DNA from: Ignavibacteria bacterium UBA7675
GTDB lineage: Bacteria > Bacteroidota > Ignavibacteria > Kapaibacteriales > UB7675
Direction: 5' to 3'
Length of the DNA: 41,359 bases
NCBI GenBank assembly: GCA_002483085.1
Contig: DLHF01000020.1
Span: 1 to 41,359 of the forward strand
The notes under the pieces were generated by a model. It searched no databases and was not told the origin of the DNA. It saw only the letters and a list, made by a program, of their open reading frames with translations. The translations under genes were made by a program, and so were the position numbers. Below are positions 25,057-33,648 of this stretch, piece by piece. Position 1 is the first letter of the stretch. Each line of letters starts with the position of its first letter.

Positions 25057-26751
25057 ATGGACAAATTACTCAAGATTGCTTTTCCGGCAATGGCATGCGC
25101 TCTGATGTGTGCCCTCTGGGGCTGCGCGCGCGTGCAGGACCCCCCGGGAGGGCCGCCCGATACAATCCCTCCTTCTGTGCTGGCTACAACGCCGCCCGGA
25201 CGCTCTTTGCAATTCGCTGGGGAGTCAATTCTGCTGGAATTCAATGAGTACGTGGATCGCCCTGCGGCTCAGAATAATATCTTTATTTCTCCGCCCGTAA
25301 AATACAGCACTGATTGGCATGGACGTGATCTCGAAATAGAATTCGACGAACCCCTACAGCCGCAGACAACTTATGCTGTGACATTGGGAACGGAGTTCGC
25401 AGATCGCGCTGGCAATAAGCCACAGCAAGCGTACACCCTCATATTTTCTACCGGCGATAGGTTGGATAGCGGTGTTGTGCGGGGTCGTGTAACTGGCGAT
25501 AAGATCGCTGGCACGTTTGTTTTTCTTTACCCTCTTGCTGGCTTACAGGCCGATACGCTCAATCCCGCTGTTACCAAGCCCAAGTATCGCACACAGGTAG
25601 GAGCTACTGGAGCTTTTGAATTTCAGGCGCTTCCCGCCGGTGCCTACCGGCTTCTTGCTGTCGGCGATGAATTCCGCAATGAGCTGTTTGATGTCGGCGT
25701 CGACGCTTTTGGTACGACAACACGAGAACTGGCCCTTGGCGATGGCCAAATTCTGGATGTTTCGCTGAGGATCGGGCCAGCGCTGGACAGTGTGCCTCCG
25801 GAAGTGTACAGTGCTCAGTCGCTTTCGGCTCATGCCATTCGCGTGGAGTTCAGCGAGGCGCTCGATACAAGCTCGGTTGTGTCTACGGCGTTTGTGGTGT
25901 CGCGTAGCGATGGTACCATTCCCGTTCAATCGGCGTTTCTTTCCCCCGGGCGCCGCTTTTCCGTCAATGTGATGACCAGCAAGCCACTGGAAGCTGGCGA
26001 ATGGACGGTGACTGCGGTTGCAATTCGCGATTCTGCTGGTAACACCGTGTCCGATACAGCGCGATCCTCAACTTTTACGGTTGCAGACAGCGCTGCTGTA
26101 GAAGTGCCGACTCTCGTGGAGGCTCCGTTTCCCGATAGTGCGTCGTCTGTTGCGCTTGCCGGGCCGTTTCGACTAGTGTGGTCGGCGGCTCTCGACCGCC
26201 TCAGTGCCGCTGCTGCTATCCTGTTGCAAAAAGCTGATAGCACTAATACAACAGTTGACTGCGATCTGCGCTGGCCCCAGGATAATATTATCGACATTGT
26301 ACCTCGTGTGCCTCTTATGGGAAGTGCAGCCTACAGAATAGTGGTCGATAACCGAGCTATAAGCGATATTCTGTCAAATAAAGGCGCTGATACGACGATT
26401 CGGTTGTTTTTCCGTACTGTTGACCCCGGAAACTACGGAACGGTAGCTGGTTCGGTAGCGGACGTCGATTCGGTCGGAGCAGGTTGCCGTTATGTGCTTA
26501 CTATGCGTGCAAAAGACGGCTCGCGCCAGTTTCGTATCGTTCTGCCCGCAGTTGGTCCCTGGGAAATAAAAGATGTGCCGCCCGGCACCTATACTCTGTC
26601 TGGCTTTTGCGACGCCGATGGCAATGGAGTGTACGGTTATGGACAGGCTTTTCCCTATGGCACAGCCGAGCGTTTTGCTGATTATGGTTCCGAACTTGTT
26701 GTGCGTCCGCGCTGGACCATGGAAAATGTAACACTTACTTTTCGCCCGTGA
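25057..26751 (+). CDS. Ig-like domain lipoprotein (SbsA-Ig type)
   Basis: A 564-residue lipoprotein; the lipobox LWGC puts the lipidated cysteine at residue 23. Immediately after is VQDPPGGPPDTIPPSVLATTP, the characteristic start of an N-terminal Ig-like (SbsA-type) domain common in Bacteroidota lipoproteins. Further repeats of this type follow: a second near residues 245-345 (VPPEVYSAQSLSAHAIRVEF), and a third about 350-460. The last part (GSVADVDS ... PGTYTLSGFCDADGNGVYGYG) is a prealbumin-like or CarboxypepD_reg-type beta domain. Likely surface or periplasmic; no enzyme motif. It ends 6 bp before pdxB, so they may be co-transcribed although functionally unrelated. Confidence 0.85.
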   Translation: MDKLLKIAFPAMACALMCALWGCARVQDPPGGPPDTIPPSVLATTPPGRSLQFAGESILLEFNEYVDRPAAQNNIFISPPVKYSTDWHGRDLEIEFDEPLQPQTTYAVTLGTEFADRAGNKPQQAYTLIFSTGDRLDSGVVRGRVTGDKIAGTFVFLYPLAGLQADTLNPAVTKPKYRTQVGATGAFEFQALPAGAYRLLAVGDEFRNELFDVGVDAFGTTTRELALGDGQILDVSLRIGPALDSVPPEVYSAQSLSAHAIRVEFSEALDTSSVVSTAFVVSRSDGTIPVQSAFLSPGRRFSVNVMTSKPLEAGEWTVTAVAIRDSAGNTVSDTARSSTFTVADSAAVEVPTLVEAPFPDSASSVALAGPFRLVWSAALDRLSAAAAILLQKADSTNTTVDCDLRWPQDNIIDIVPRVPLMGSAAYRIVVDNRAISDILSNKGADTTIRLFFRTVDPGNYGTVAGSVADVDSVGAGCRYVLTMRAKDGSRQFRIVLPAVGPWEIKDVPPGTYTLSGFCDADGNGVYGYGQAFPYGTAERFADYGSELVVRPRWTMENVTLTFRP

Positions 26752-26757
26752 GATGTG

Positions 26758-27831
26758 ATGACTGTAGCCATCGACGATAATATTCCCCTGCTTGCTGATG
26801 CACTGGCGCCTTGTGCCGACGTGTGCGTATGGAGCGGGCGTAGCCTTACACACGAGCAACTCGCCGGTATCGAAGTGTTGTTTGTGCGCTCAACAACAAA
26901 AGTGAACGAGGCACTTCTGGCTGGGACGGCTGTTCGGTTCGTTGGGACCGCTACGGCTGGTACAGATCATATCGACGTGGAGTATCTCGCGCAGCGCAGA
27001 GTTCCCTGGGTAAGTGCTGCGGGCTGCAATGCGGCATCGGTGGCCGAATACGTTGTGTATGCTGCTCTCTCGTGGGCACAGCGGCACGGGCGTTTGCTTC
27101 GCGACGCTACTATTGGGATTGTTGGTTTTGGCCATGTAGGAAGAAGAGTTGCTGCGCTGGCGAACAAGTTGGGAATGCGTATTCTTATCAACGATCCGCC
27201 AGAGGCTCTCCACAGAGGTGTATTTCCAGCGTATTGCCAGCACACCGATCTCGCCGAACTCGTCCAGAGTGTGGATATACTTACTTTGCATGTTCCTCTT
27301 ATGCGTACAGGCGCATGGCCCACAGAACGCCTCATAGGAGCGCAGCTCTTATCGCTCTTTCGTCCCGGGGGGCTGTTTGTACAGGCTTCGCGCGGTGGTG
27401 TAGCCGATGAATCCGCCTTGCTGCCTCTCTTGGAAGCTGGGCACTTTGAGGCCGTTGTCGATGTGTGGGAGCATGAGCCTCTGCCCGACGAGCGCCTTGT
27501 ACAGCAGTGCGTGCTTGCCACTCCGCATATTGCAGGACATTCGTTCGAAGGCAAACTGCGCGGTTCTGCGGCGATGGCCGCCGCATTTATAGAATGGACA
27601 GGACTACAGCCGGATATTGATGTTCTCGATAAGGCATTCGATGCCGATATGGTGGTCGCTCCCGACTACACCGATGAGCAGTTCCTGTTCAAACTACTGC
27701 ACACACGGCGCAGGCTGCACGATGATGATGCTTTTTTGCGCTCGTTGTCCGCTCTTCTTCCCGAGGTTCGCGCCCGCGAGTTTGATGCCTTCCGCAGCCG
27801 CTATCCTGTCCGCCGCGAGACACTTTTGTAA
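26758..27831 (+). CDS. pdxB: Erythronate-4-phosphate dehydrogenase
   Basis: A 357-residue D-isomer-specific 2-hydroxyacid dehydrogenase acting in the pyridoxal phosphate (vitamin B6) pathway, oxidising 4-phosphoerythronate. The NAD-binding motif is GIVGFGHVGRRVAAL, with Asp in ILINDPP. The catalytic Arg is in VQASRGGVADE, the Glu in DVWEHEPLPDE, and the His in ATPHIAGHSFEGK. HSFEGK after the His loop, along with the C-terminal PdxB extension (SRYPVRRE), points to PdxB rather than other relatives. ATG 26758 is preferred to the GTG at 26755. Confidence 0.92.
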   Translation: MTVAIDDNIPLLADALAPCADVCVWSGRSLTHEQLAGIEVLFVRSTTKVNEALLAGTAVRFVGTATAGTDHIDVEYLAQRRVPWVSAAGCNAASVAEYVVYAALSWAQRHGRLLRDATIGIVGFGHVGRRVAALANKLGMRILINDPPEALHRGVFPAYCQHTDLAELVQSVDILTLHVPLMRTGAWPTERLIGAQLLSLFRPGGLFVQASRGGVADESALLPLLEAGHFEAVVDVWEHEPLPDERLVQQCVLATPHIAGHSFEGKLRGSAAMAAAFIEWTGLQPDIDVLDKAFDADMVVAPDYTDEQFLFKLLHTRRRLHDDDAFLRSLSALLPEVRAREFDAFRSRYPVRRETLL

Positions 27832-27970
27832 AGATACAGACACTTGGTACGATTCTACTACGGCGAGTAACTCGTCTGCGAGTGGCTTTTATTCGCCATC
27901 ATTGGAGTAGAAGCAGGTATTTAGCACATATATTTTCATATTCTCTGCCGAAAGGAATAAATTCTGGGAG

Positions 27971-28067
27971 AAAGGAGGCCTTGTCGATATTTAAAGTTGG
28001 CATGATTTTGCTTCCTATTCTTTCGCATGTTGATCTTTATTTTCAATGGATCGTTTATGGCCGATGA
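27971..28067 (+). promoter_or_regulatory. Orphan Shine-Dalgarno and short reading frame overlapping the fliL start
   Basis: AAAGGAGG at 27971-27978 is a very strong ribosome-binding sequence not followed by a known gene. The next in-frame start codons are TTG at 27981 and ATG at 28002; both run in one frame to a TGA at 28065-28067, overlapping the fliL start at 28057. This could be a leader peptide coupling translation to fliL. The 225-bp gap before fliL must also hold the promoter of the flagellar operon; I could not identify a convincing one. Confidence 0.3.
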
Positions 28068-28656
28068 ACTCGACAATCAAGAAGAGGTCCAGGAACCCAA
28101 GAAAAAACAGGGCTTAAGCCTTATAGCAATTATAGGGATTATCGTTGGTTTTCTCGTGGTACAAGTGGCCGCTATTTATCTTATTCTTCCAATGGTGCTC
28201 AAGCCGGACAGCAGCGCAGAATCTGGCAAGAAGGAAACAAAGGAAAAGAAGGCCGATAGTGGTCATGAAGAAGCGCCTGCCGAAGAAGAGGAAGATGGCC
28301 CCCATGTTGTGCACAAGTTGGGAACTATTATCCCCGTAACATGTGGTGACAAGGATGAAATGATCATCAATCCCCGTGGATCGTCTACGCGTTATGTTAT
28401 TGTAAGCGTTGGCTTAGAAATGCAGGGCGAAGCAGAGGAAGAAGAAGGAGGGCATGGGGAAGGCGGTGGAAATACCAGCCTAATGATACCTGTGTGCGAC
28501 AAGATTATTTCCACGATATCGTCCAAAACACTTGAAGAACTTCAGGAGCCGCTGACACGCGATTCGCTGCGCTTACAACTCCGCCGCGAGCTCCAGCCAT
28601 ACTTTGGCGAAAAACGGATTCGCACAGTGTATTTTCCGCGATTCATTATTCAGTAA
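28057..28656 (+). CDS. fliL: Flagellar basal body-associated protein FliL
   Basis: A 199-residue inner-membrane protein of the FliL family, which strengthens stator-motor coupling. A short cytoplasmic N-terminus (EVQEPKKKQG) leads to one transmembrane helix at about 22-44, followed by a highly acidic Glu/Lys linker rich in EAPAEEEEDG. The periplasmic domain has the FliL ending: LTRDSLRLQLRRELQPYF. A glycine/glutamate-rich insert near residue 130 (GEAEEEEGGHGEGGG) is unusual. ATG 28057 starts MADELDNQ. First gene of fliL-fliM-fliN-fliO. Confidence 0.9.
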   Translation: MADELDNQEEVQEPKKKQGLSLIAIIGIIVGFLVVQVAAIYLILPMVLKPDSSAESGKKETKEKKADSGHEEAPAEEEEDGPHVVHKLGTIIPVTCGDKDEMIINPRGSSTRYVIVSVGLEMQGEAEEEEGGHGEGGGNTSLMIPVCDKIISTISSKTLEELQEPLTRDSLRLQLRRELQPYFGEKRIRTVYFPRFIIQ

Positions 28657-28686
28657 AAGACAGAGACCGATACGGAGGGAACCGGA

Positions 28687-29706
28687 ATGGCTGATGTACT
28701 ATCGCAACAGGAAATCGACAGTCTCCTCAATGGGATGTCGCGCGGGATGGTGCAAGTAGAAGATGTTATGGGCACCGACCTCAGCCGTCGCGAGGCCGCT
28801 TCCTATGATTTTCGCCGCCCCAGCCGCCTTTCCAAGAATCAGATTCGCACATTCCAGACAGTGCATGAGAACTTCGCGGAAGCGTTTGGCTACTACCTTG
28901 TGTCCAAACTCCAGACCGTCGTGTCGATTAGCGTGAATTCTGTCGACCAGTTGTTCTACTCAGAATTTATCCTCTCGGTGTCCAATCCGAGCTGTCTGTA
29001 TGTCTTCGACATCGAAGGCACCGATGGCAGTGGTATTCTGGAGATCAGCCCGCAGTTAGCATTTGCCATCGTAGAGCGTTTGCTTGGCGGCGGTACGGAC
29101 GCTCCCAAAAAATCGCGTGCCATTACTGTCATTGAGCAGGCTGTCGTTCGCGGTATTATCGAGCGCTCCCTTGTCGATCTCGGCAATGCCTGGCGCTCGC
29201 TTGGCGATGTGAACTTCCGGCTGTCGCGATTAGAAACGGAGGCTGATTTTGTGCAGATAGCGCCGGGATCGGAGATTGTGCTGGCCGTAACACTCGATGT
29301 CAACATCAGTGCGAACTCCTACATGATGAATCTCTGTTTTCCCACGTTTGCGCTGGAAGAACTGCTCGCACAGCTCAATCGCAGGCAGCTTACTGCCGGA
29401 GTGAAAAGCAACCGCGACAAGGAAAAAAGCAAGGAGAGCGAGGATCTGGTGCGTAAGCAGATTGCTTCCACGCTGCTGCCTACAGTAGCCGAGCTCGGTC
29501 GCTCGATTATCAGCGTGCGCGATGTGCTGGACCTAAAAGTGGGCGATGTTATCAAGCTCAATACAAAAATTGACCAGGAAATACAGCTTTCCATCGGCGG
29601 CAAGCGAAAGTTTGCTGTCCGCCCCGGCTCTGTGAACGGGAAAAAAGCAGTGAGAATCACCAGAAACCTGGGCGACGACGATATTATCGAGGATAATTTA
29701 CCTTAA
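28687..29706 (+). CDS. fliM: Flagellar motor switch protein FliM
   Basis: A 339-residue C-ring protein of the flagellar switch. The N-terminal LSQQEIDSLLNGM is the CheY-P binding motif. The middle domain follows (SRLSKNQIRTFQTVHENFAE, then GGGTDAPKK), and the C-terminal SpoA domain is at about 260-330 (LPTVAELGRSIISVRDVLDL and VGDVIKLNT). A Lys/Glu linker (KSNRDKEKSKESEDLV) separates them. GGAGGG sits at 28674-28679, 7 bp before the ATG. Complete and normal length. Confidence 0.95.
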   Translation: MADVLSQQEIDSLLNGMSRGMVQVEDVMGTDLSRREAASYDFRRPSRLSKNQIRTFQTVHENFAEAFGYYLVSKLQTVVSISVNSVDQLFYSEFILSVSNPSCLYVFDIEGTDGSGILEISPQLAFAIVERLLGGGTDAPKKSRAITVIEQAVVRGIIERSLVDLGNAWRSLGDVNFRLSRLETEADFVQIAPGSEIVLAVTLDVNISANSYMMNLCFPTFALEELLAQLNRRQLTAGVKSNRDKEKSKESEDLVRKQIASTLLPTVAELGRSIISVRDVLDLKVGDVIKLNTKIDQEIQLSIGGKRKFAVRPGSVNGKKAVRITRNLGDDDIIEDNLP

Positions 29707-29718
29707 GGAGGCAGCGCC

Positions 29719-30132
29719 ATGACACAGGAAGAAATAGATGCCCTTATTAACAATTCCAAAAGCGGGAAGTCGTCGGAGCCTGTGCAGGAGCAGGACGCTG
29801 TTGTCGACATGCCGGAGTTCCCGTCGTTCGATACAGCCGACAGCGCATCCAGAATGCTCTCGCCGCTGGATCCGAAGATTGAAATGTTGTACGACCTCCA
29901 GCTACCTGTCTCTATTGAGTTGGGGCGTACAAACATGCTCATTCGCGATATCTTACGGCTTGCGCGTGGTTCCGTCATTGAGTTCGACAAGCTGGCGAGC
30001 GAGCCGGTAGACGTGCTTGTGAATGGCAAGAAAGTTGCCGAGGGCGAAGTTGTAGTTATCGACAAACACTTTGGTATTCGTATTACCACTCTTGTCGATC
30101 CCGCCGACCGCCTGCGGACAAACCGACGGTAA
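29719..30132 (+). CDS. fliN: Flagellar motor switch protein FliN
   Basis: A 137-residue C-ring component. The SpoA domain covers about residues 52-132 (LQLPVSIELGRTNMLIRDIL ... RGSVIEFDKLASEPVDVLVN ... GIRITTLVDP). The N-terminus MTQEEIDALINN resembles the CheY-binding start of FliM, a feature of FliN/FliY-type proteins rather than enteric FliN. AAGGAGG overlaps the fliM stop and is 7 bp from the ATG at 29719. Together with FliM it should build the switch and act in export-substrate docking. Confidence 0.95.
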   Translation: MTQEEIDALINNSKSGKSSEPVQEQDAVVDMPEFPSFDTADSASRMLSPLDPKIEMLYDLQLPVSIELGRTNMLIRDILRLARGSVIEFDKLASEPVDVLVNGKKVAEGEVVVIDKHFGIRITTLVDPADRLRTNRR

Positions 30133-30146
30133 CTTGGGAACCCAGA

Positions 30147-30584
30147 ATGGACGCAACACTTCTGAAAGCTTTTTTTACCCTTGCGGCTGTCGTGGGCGCG
30201 CTGGCGGTTGTGCTTATATTTGTACGGCGTTATACCGCTGGGCAGATTGCTACAAAGTCGGGAACGCAGTTTCGCGTTATTGGCCAGCTTGCATTACAGC
30301 CTAAAAAACAGATTTACCTGCTTCTGGTGGCTGATCGTATTCTGATCGTAGGAGCTGCCGACCAGGGAATGACTACACTCGCTGAAATTACCGATCCGGA
30401 AGTGATCACCTCTCTTATAGAAGCGCGTACTGCGCCCGTGGCTTCGCGCTTTCCCCTGTTCTCCGCTAAAAGCCCTTCGCACGAAGAAGGAGTTGCTTCT
30501 GCGTCGCCCGGCGGTATCCTCTCTTTTTCGCAGTTTCTGAAAGCTCTTGGCAAAAAAGAAGCTTTTCTCCGCGATTTGATGTAA
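30147..30584 (+). CDS. fliO: Flagellar biosynthesis protein FliO
   Basis: A 145-residue export-apparatus assembly protein of the FliO/FliZ type. One transmembrane helix lies near residues 5-25 (KAFFTLAAVVGALAVVLIFV), followed by the conserved cytoplasmic beta domain (FRVIGQLALQPKKQIYLLLV ... RILIVGAADQGMTTLAEI). A Ser/Gly-rich tail ends with FLKALGKKEAFLRDLM. In many genomes fliPQR-flhBA follow; here no further flagellar gene follows. It sits 14 bp after fliN. Confidence 0.9.
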   Translation: MDATLLKAFFTLAAVVGALAVVLIFVRRYTAGQIATKSGTQFRVIGQLALQPKKQIYLLLVADRILIVGAADQGMTTLAEITDPEVITSLIEARTAPVASRFPLFSAKSPSHEEGVASASPGGILSFSQFLKALGKKEAFLRDLM

Positions 30585-30900
30585 AAACGGCACTGGCAAG
30601 GAAATTCCTTGAAAAATCGGCGCTCTTTCTGCATATTTACGCGCTTAAATGCAAAAAAATCGCTCGAATGTTTATTGCTTCCGGCTTCGACTTAAGAAAA
30701 TACTTTAGCAGGATTTTCGTTGAGCAAGCTGCGAAGCACGAGTGCTTTTTGCAATTTGTCGATCCTTTCCGGTATCCCGTCCCTTCATTTTGTACTTTTG
30801 TAGTTGCATTGTTAGTGCCGGGTCTGATACGGACTGAAGGGTACCGGCTTGTTTCGTTAATTCACAGGCTTTTCTTCCGAACTGTACTTCACGCGAACGC
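30585..30900 (+). other. 316-bp gap before mreB with a small hairpin
   Basis: The gap follows fliO and should contain the mreB promoter. A small hairpin, CAAGGA (30597-30602) with TCCTTG (30606-30611), lies 13 bases after the fliO stop, but the T-tract is missing. A TAnnTTTG-like sequence (TACTTTTG, about 30790-30797) is the only -7 box match of Bacteroidota type I noted, without a matching -33 element. No repeat copy and no gene are supported here. Confidence 0.4.
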
Positions 30901-31926
30901 ATGGCTGCTTTACCGATTTTTTCGAACGACATAGCAATCGACCTCGGAACAGCGAATACGCTGATCTGGATGAAAGGAAAAGGCATCGTTCTCAACGAGC
31001 CGTCGATCGTTGCTTTTGACCGCACAACAAAGCGGATCATCGCTATTGGGCGTGAAGCGCAGGCTATGGTGGGAAAAACGCACCGCGATATCCGCACAAT
31101 TAGGCCGATGAAAGACGGTGTTATTGCCGACTTTGAGATTGCCGAAGGGATGATGCGGGCGTTTATACGCAAGATATCACCTACATGGCAGCCCGCTCGC
31201 CGCGTAGTAATCTGTGTGCCATCGGGCATTACCGAAGTGGAAAAGCGCGCTGTGCGCGACAGCGCAGAGCACGCGGGTGCTAAAGAAGTGTACTTGATAG
31301 CCGAACCAATGGCGGCTGCTATTGGTATTGGGCTGAATGTGTCCGAGCCCGTTGGCAATGTCATTGTAGATATCGGGGGCGGTACCACTGAGATTGCCGT
31401 GATCGCCCTTTCGGGGATTGTCAACGACGAGTCTATCCGCATCGCTGGCGATGAGATGACAAATGCCATTGTGCAGTTTTTTAAGAAAAATTACAACATT
31501 CTCATTGGCGAACGCACCGCCGAGATGATTAAATGCCATGTGGGTTCGGCCATGCCGCTCGAAGAAGAAATCGAGATTGAGGTAAAGGGTCGCGACCTTG
31601 TGGCGGGTGTGCCCAAAATGACAGTGATAAGCTCGGTGGATATTCGCAATGCACTGAACGAATCGGTAAGCGTTATCGTAGATGCTGTGCGCTCGCTGCT
31701 GGAACGCACTCCGCCCGAACTGGCCGCCGACATTTTCGACCGTGGTATTATGCTCACCGGGGGAGGAGCCCTGCTGAAGGGACTCGACGAACGCATTCGC
31801 ATGGAGACCGACCTTCCTGTCCACGTGGCCGAAGATCCGCTTACGGCTGTTGTGCGCGGTACGGGCAAAGTGCTGGAAAATCTGAGCGAATACTCACCCG
31901 TTCTTATTAAGAGCCGTCGATACTAG
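30901..31926 (+). CDS. mreB: Rod shape-determining protein MreB
   Basis: A 341-residue bacterial actin homologue that polymerises at the inner membrane and directs elongasome cell-wall synthesis. All actin ATPase motifs are visible: phosphate 1 (DLGTANTLIW), phosphate 2 (VIVDIGGGTTEIAVIALSG), and the adenosine motif (GIMLTGGGALLKGLDERI). An N-terminal amphipathic stretch with PIFSNDIAIDL is typical. Normal length. First gene of mreBCD. No good SD is seen before the ATG at 30901. Confidence 0.97.
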   Translation: MAALPIFSNDIAIDLGTANTLIWMKGKGIVLNEPSIVAFDRTTKRIIAIGREAQAMVGKTHRDIRTIRPMKDGVIADFEIAEGMMRAFIRKISPTWQPARRVVICVPSGITEVEKRAVRDSAEHAGAKEVYLIAEPMAAAIGIGLNVSEPVGNVIVDIGGGTTEIAVIALSGIVNDESIRIAGDEMTNAIVQFFKKNYNILIGERTAEMIKCHVGSAMPLEEEIEIEVKGRDLVAGVPKMTVISSVDIRNALNESVSVIVDAVRSLLERTPPELAADIFDRGIMLTGGGALLKGLDERIRMETDLPVHVAEDPLTAVVRGTGKVLENLSEYSPVLIKSRRY

Positions 31927-32002
31927 CGCGTCGGTCATCGCTCCGGTGTGTGGACGTACACGCGGCGGCGGCGAATAATCCAACGGCATAATATTCCCAC
32001 CT

Positions 32003-32848
32003 ATGCAGCGCATTCTCGATTTTGTCATACGCTTCAAGGAGTACCTTACTCTCTCGTTGCTCATTGTTGTCAGCTTTCTGCTGATGAGCTTGGGCAATGC
32101 AGCGGAGCTGCGCGGCTTTCGCACAGTGGTGGTAGGGGGCATTGGCGTGGCGCAAGGTCTGTTTTCGTGGATTCCAAATCCCGTTGCATTAAAGTCGGAA
32201 AATCAGGCGTTACGCAATCTCAACTATTCGCTTAGCCGCGAAGTAGCTCGTACACGCAAGGCTATGATTGAGAACGACAGATTGCGCGCTATGCTCGAAA
32301 TGAAAAAGCAGGCGGCGGGATCGATGATTGTAGCCGATGTTGTAGGCCGGATCAGCGCCGAAATGCGCGGCTATGTAACATTGAACAAAGGCTTGGAGCA
32401 GGGCGTGCTCGATGGTATGTCGGTGCAGACCGATCACGGTCTGGTCGGGCATGTGCTGTCGGCGTCGGATAACTACGCATTAGTGCAGCTCATCCTCAAC
32501 CGGGATACGCGTATTGCCGTAAAAGTCGAGCGCACGCGCATTGATGGCATTATCGTGTGGGAAGGTGGAGAACATCTCCTGCTGAAAAACGTTGCTAAAA
32601 CCCAAGATGTGCAGGCTGGCGATATGATCGTCACCTCCGGGTTCAGCAGTCTGTTTCCGTCGGGAGTGTATGTGGGGCGTGTTAATGATGTGCGCGACGA
32701 GCCAAATTCGCTGTTTCGACGCATTACCATAACTCCCACAGTGAGCTTTAGCACATTGGAACAGGTATTTGTAAGCACGCAAAAACCTTCTCCAGAGATG
32801 GAATCGCTTTTGCACGTTGTTGATAAGAAACTGCAAAATAAGCAGTAA
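32003..32848 (+). CDS. mreC: Rod shape-determining protein MreC
   Basis: A 281-residue elongasome protein bridging MreB to periplasmic PBPs. The N-terminal transmembrane helix (about 11-30, YLTLSLLIVVSFLLMSLG), a coiled coil about 55-100 (ENQALRNLNYSLSREVARTR) and the periplasmic beta-barrel domain (GYVTLNKGLEQGVLDGMSV, LVGHVLSASDNYALVQLILN, GDMIVTSGFSSLFPSGVYVG) match MreC. The mreD ATG begins two bases after its stop, so translation is likely coupled. Confidence 0.95.
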   Translation: MQRILDFVIRFKEYLTLSLLIVVSFLLMSLGNAAELRGFRTVVVGGIGVAQGLFSWIPNPVALKSENQALRNLNYSLSREVARTRKAMIENDRLRAMLEMKKQAAGSMIVADVVGRISAEMRGYVTLNKGLEQGVLDGMSVQTDHGLVGHVLSASDNYALVQLILNRDTRIAVKVERTRIDGIIVWEGGEHLLLKNVAKTQDVQAGDMIVTSGFSSLFPSGVYVGRVNDVRDEPNSLFRRITITPTVSFSTLEQVFVSTQKPSPEMESLLHVVDKKLQNKQ

Positions 32849-32849
32849 T

Positions 32850-33395
32850 ATGGCACTGTTCCGCGAACAAAATACATTGATAACCGACCAGCCAGTACTG
32901 AGCAATCCAGCACTGCGCTACATCATGTATGCAGTTATTATACTGCTTACATCGGTGATTCATGTGCTGTTCATGGGATTTATTACCGTTGGCAGCGTAG
33001 CGCCCGATCTGCTGCTGATTGTGTGTATCTGGATAGCCTTGGTAGAAGGCCAGATGACCGGCCTGCTCATAGCCTTTGGTGCTGGCCTGCTATTCGATAT
33101 TGTTTCGGCAGATGTTCTCGGCACCAATGCTCTCGCTAAAGTGCTTTCGGTGTTTATTGCCGGGTACTTCTACAACGAAAATATGTCGCGCCACATGCTT
33201 GGCACATATCGCTTCCTGTTTATTGTGCTGTTTTGTTCGTTTATCCACAATCTTGTGTATTTCTTCTTTTACATCAAGCCAACAGATATCAACTTTTTCA
33301 GCTTTTTCATCCGCTATGGTATAGCAACCACGCTGTACACTACCGTGATTGCTATTGTCCCTATGCTTGTTATGGCTCGTAAGAGCGAGTACTAA
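32850..33395 (+). CDS. mreD: Rod shape-determining protein MreD
   Basis: A 181-residue polytopic membrane protein with about five hydrophobic helices, including AVIILLTSVIHVLFMGF, LLLIVCIWIALVEG, and the FAGLLFDIVSADVLGTNAL-type segment (GAGLLFDIVSADVLGTNALA) typical of MreD. Starts MALFREQN at ATG 32850, one base after the mreC stop. It is the last gene of this mre cluster; mrdA (PBP2) and rodA, often next, are absent and the methyltransferase cassette follows instead. Confidence 0.9.
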   Translation: MALFREQNTLITDQPVLSNPALRYIMYAVIILLTSVIHVLFMGFITVGSVAPDLLLIVCIWIALVEGQMTGLLIAFGAGLLFDIVSADVLGTNALAKVLSVFIAGYFYNENMSRHMLGTYRFLFIVLFCSFIHNLVYFFFYIKPTDINFFSFFIRYGIATTLYTTVIAIVPMLVMARKSEY

Positions 33396-33648
33396 TCGCT
33401 GCCGGAACATTGTATGTGGTGTGGCAGGGCGTCTCCGATATGGCGCCGCGTCGCTGTTGCCGGTAGCAATTGCCGCCTATTGATTATCCAAGCTATATTC
33501 ACCGGGATTGGTGCATGAAGTAAAACCATAGAGCCAATGATGTTGCGTGATAGAATTTTTAACAACTTCGCTTCTAACTGTCTTATGTGTCAAGTATATT
33601 AGTACCGTTTTTCTTTCTTTTGACAAAAGCGTCATTCAATCTACATCA

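Noticed and set aside
27997..28012. TTGGCATGATTTTGCT resembles a sigma-54 promoter before fliL
   Set aside because: The GG and GC elements are 9 bp apart instead of the required 10, so it does not meet the consensus.
30668..30934. Small open frame overlapping the mreB start
   Set aside because: It overlaps mreB in another frame, has no signature, and its composition fits chance.
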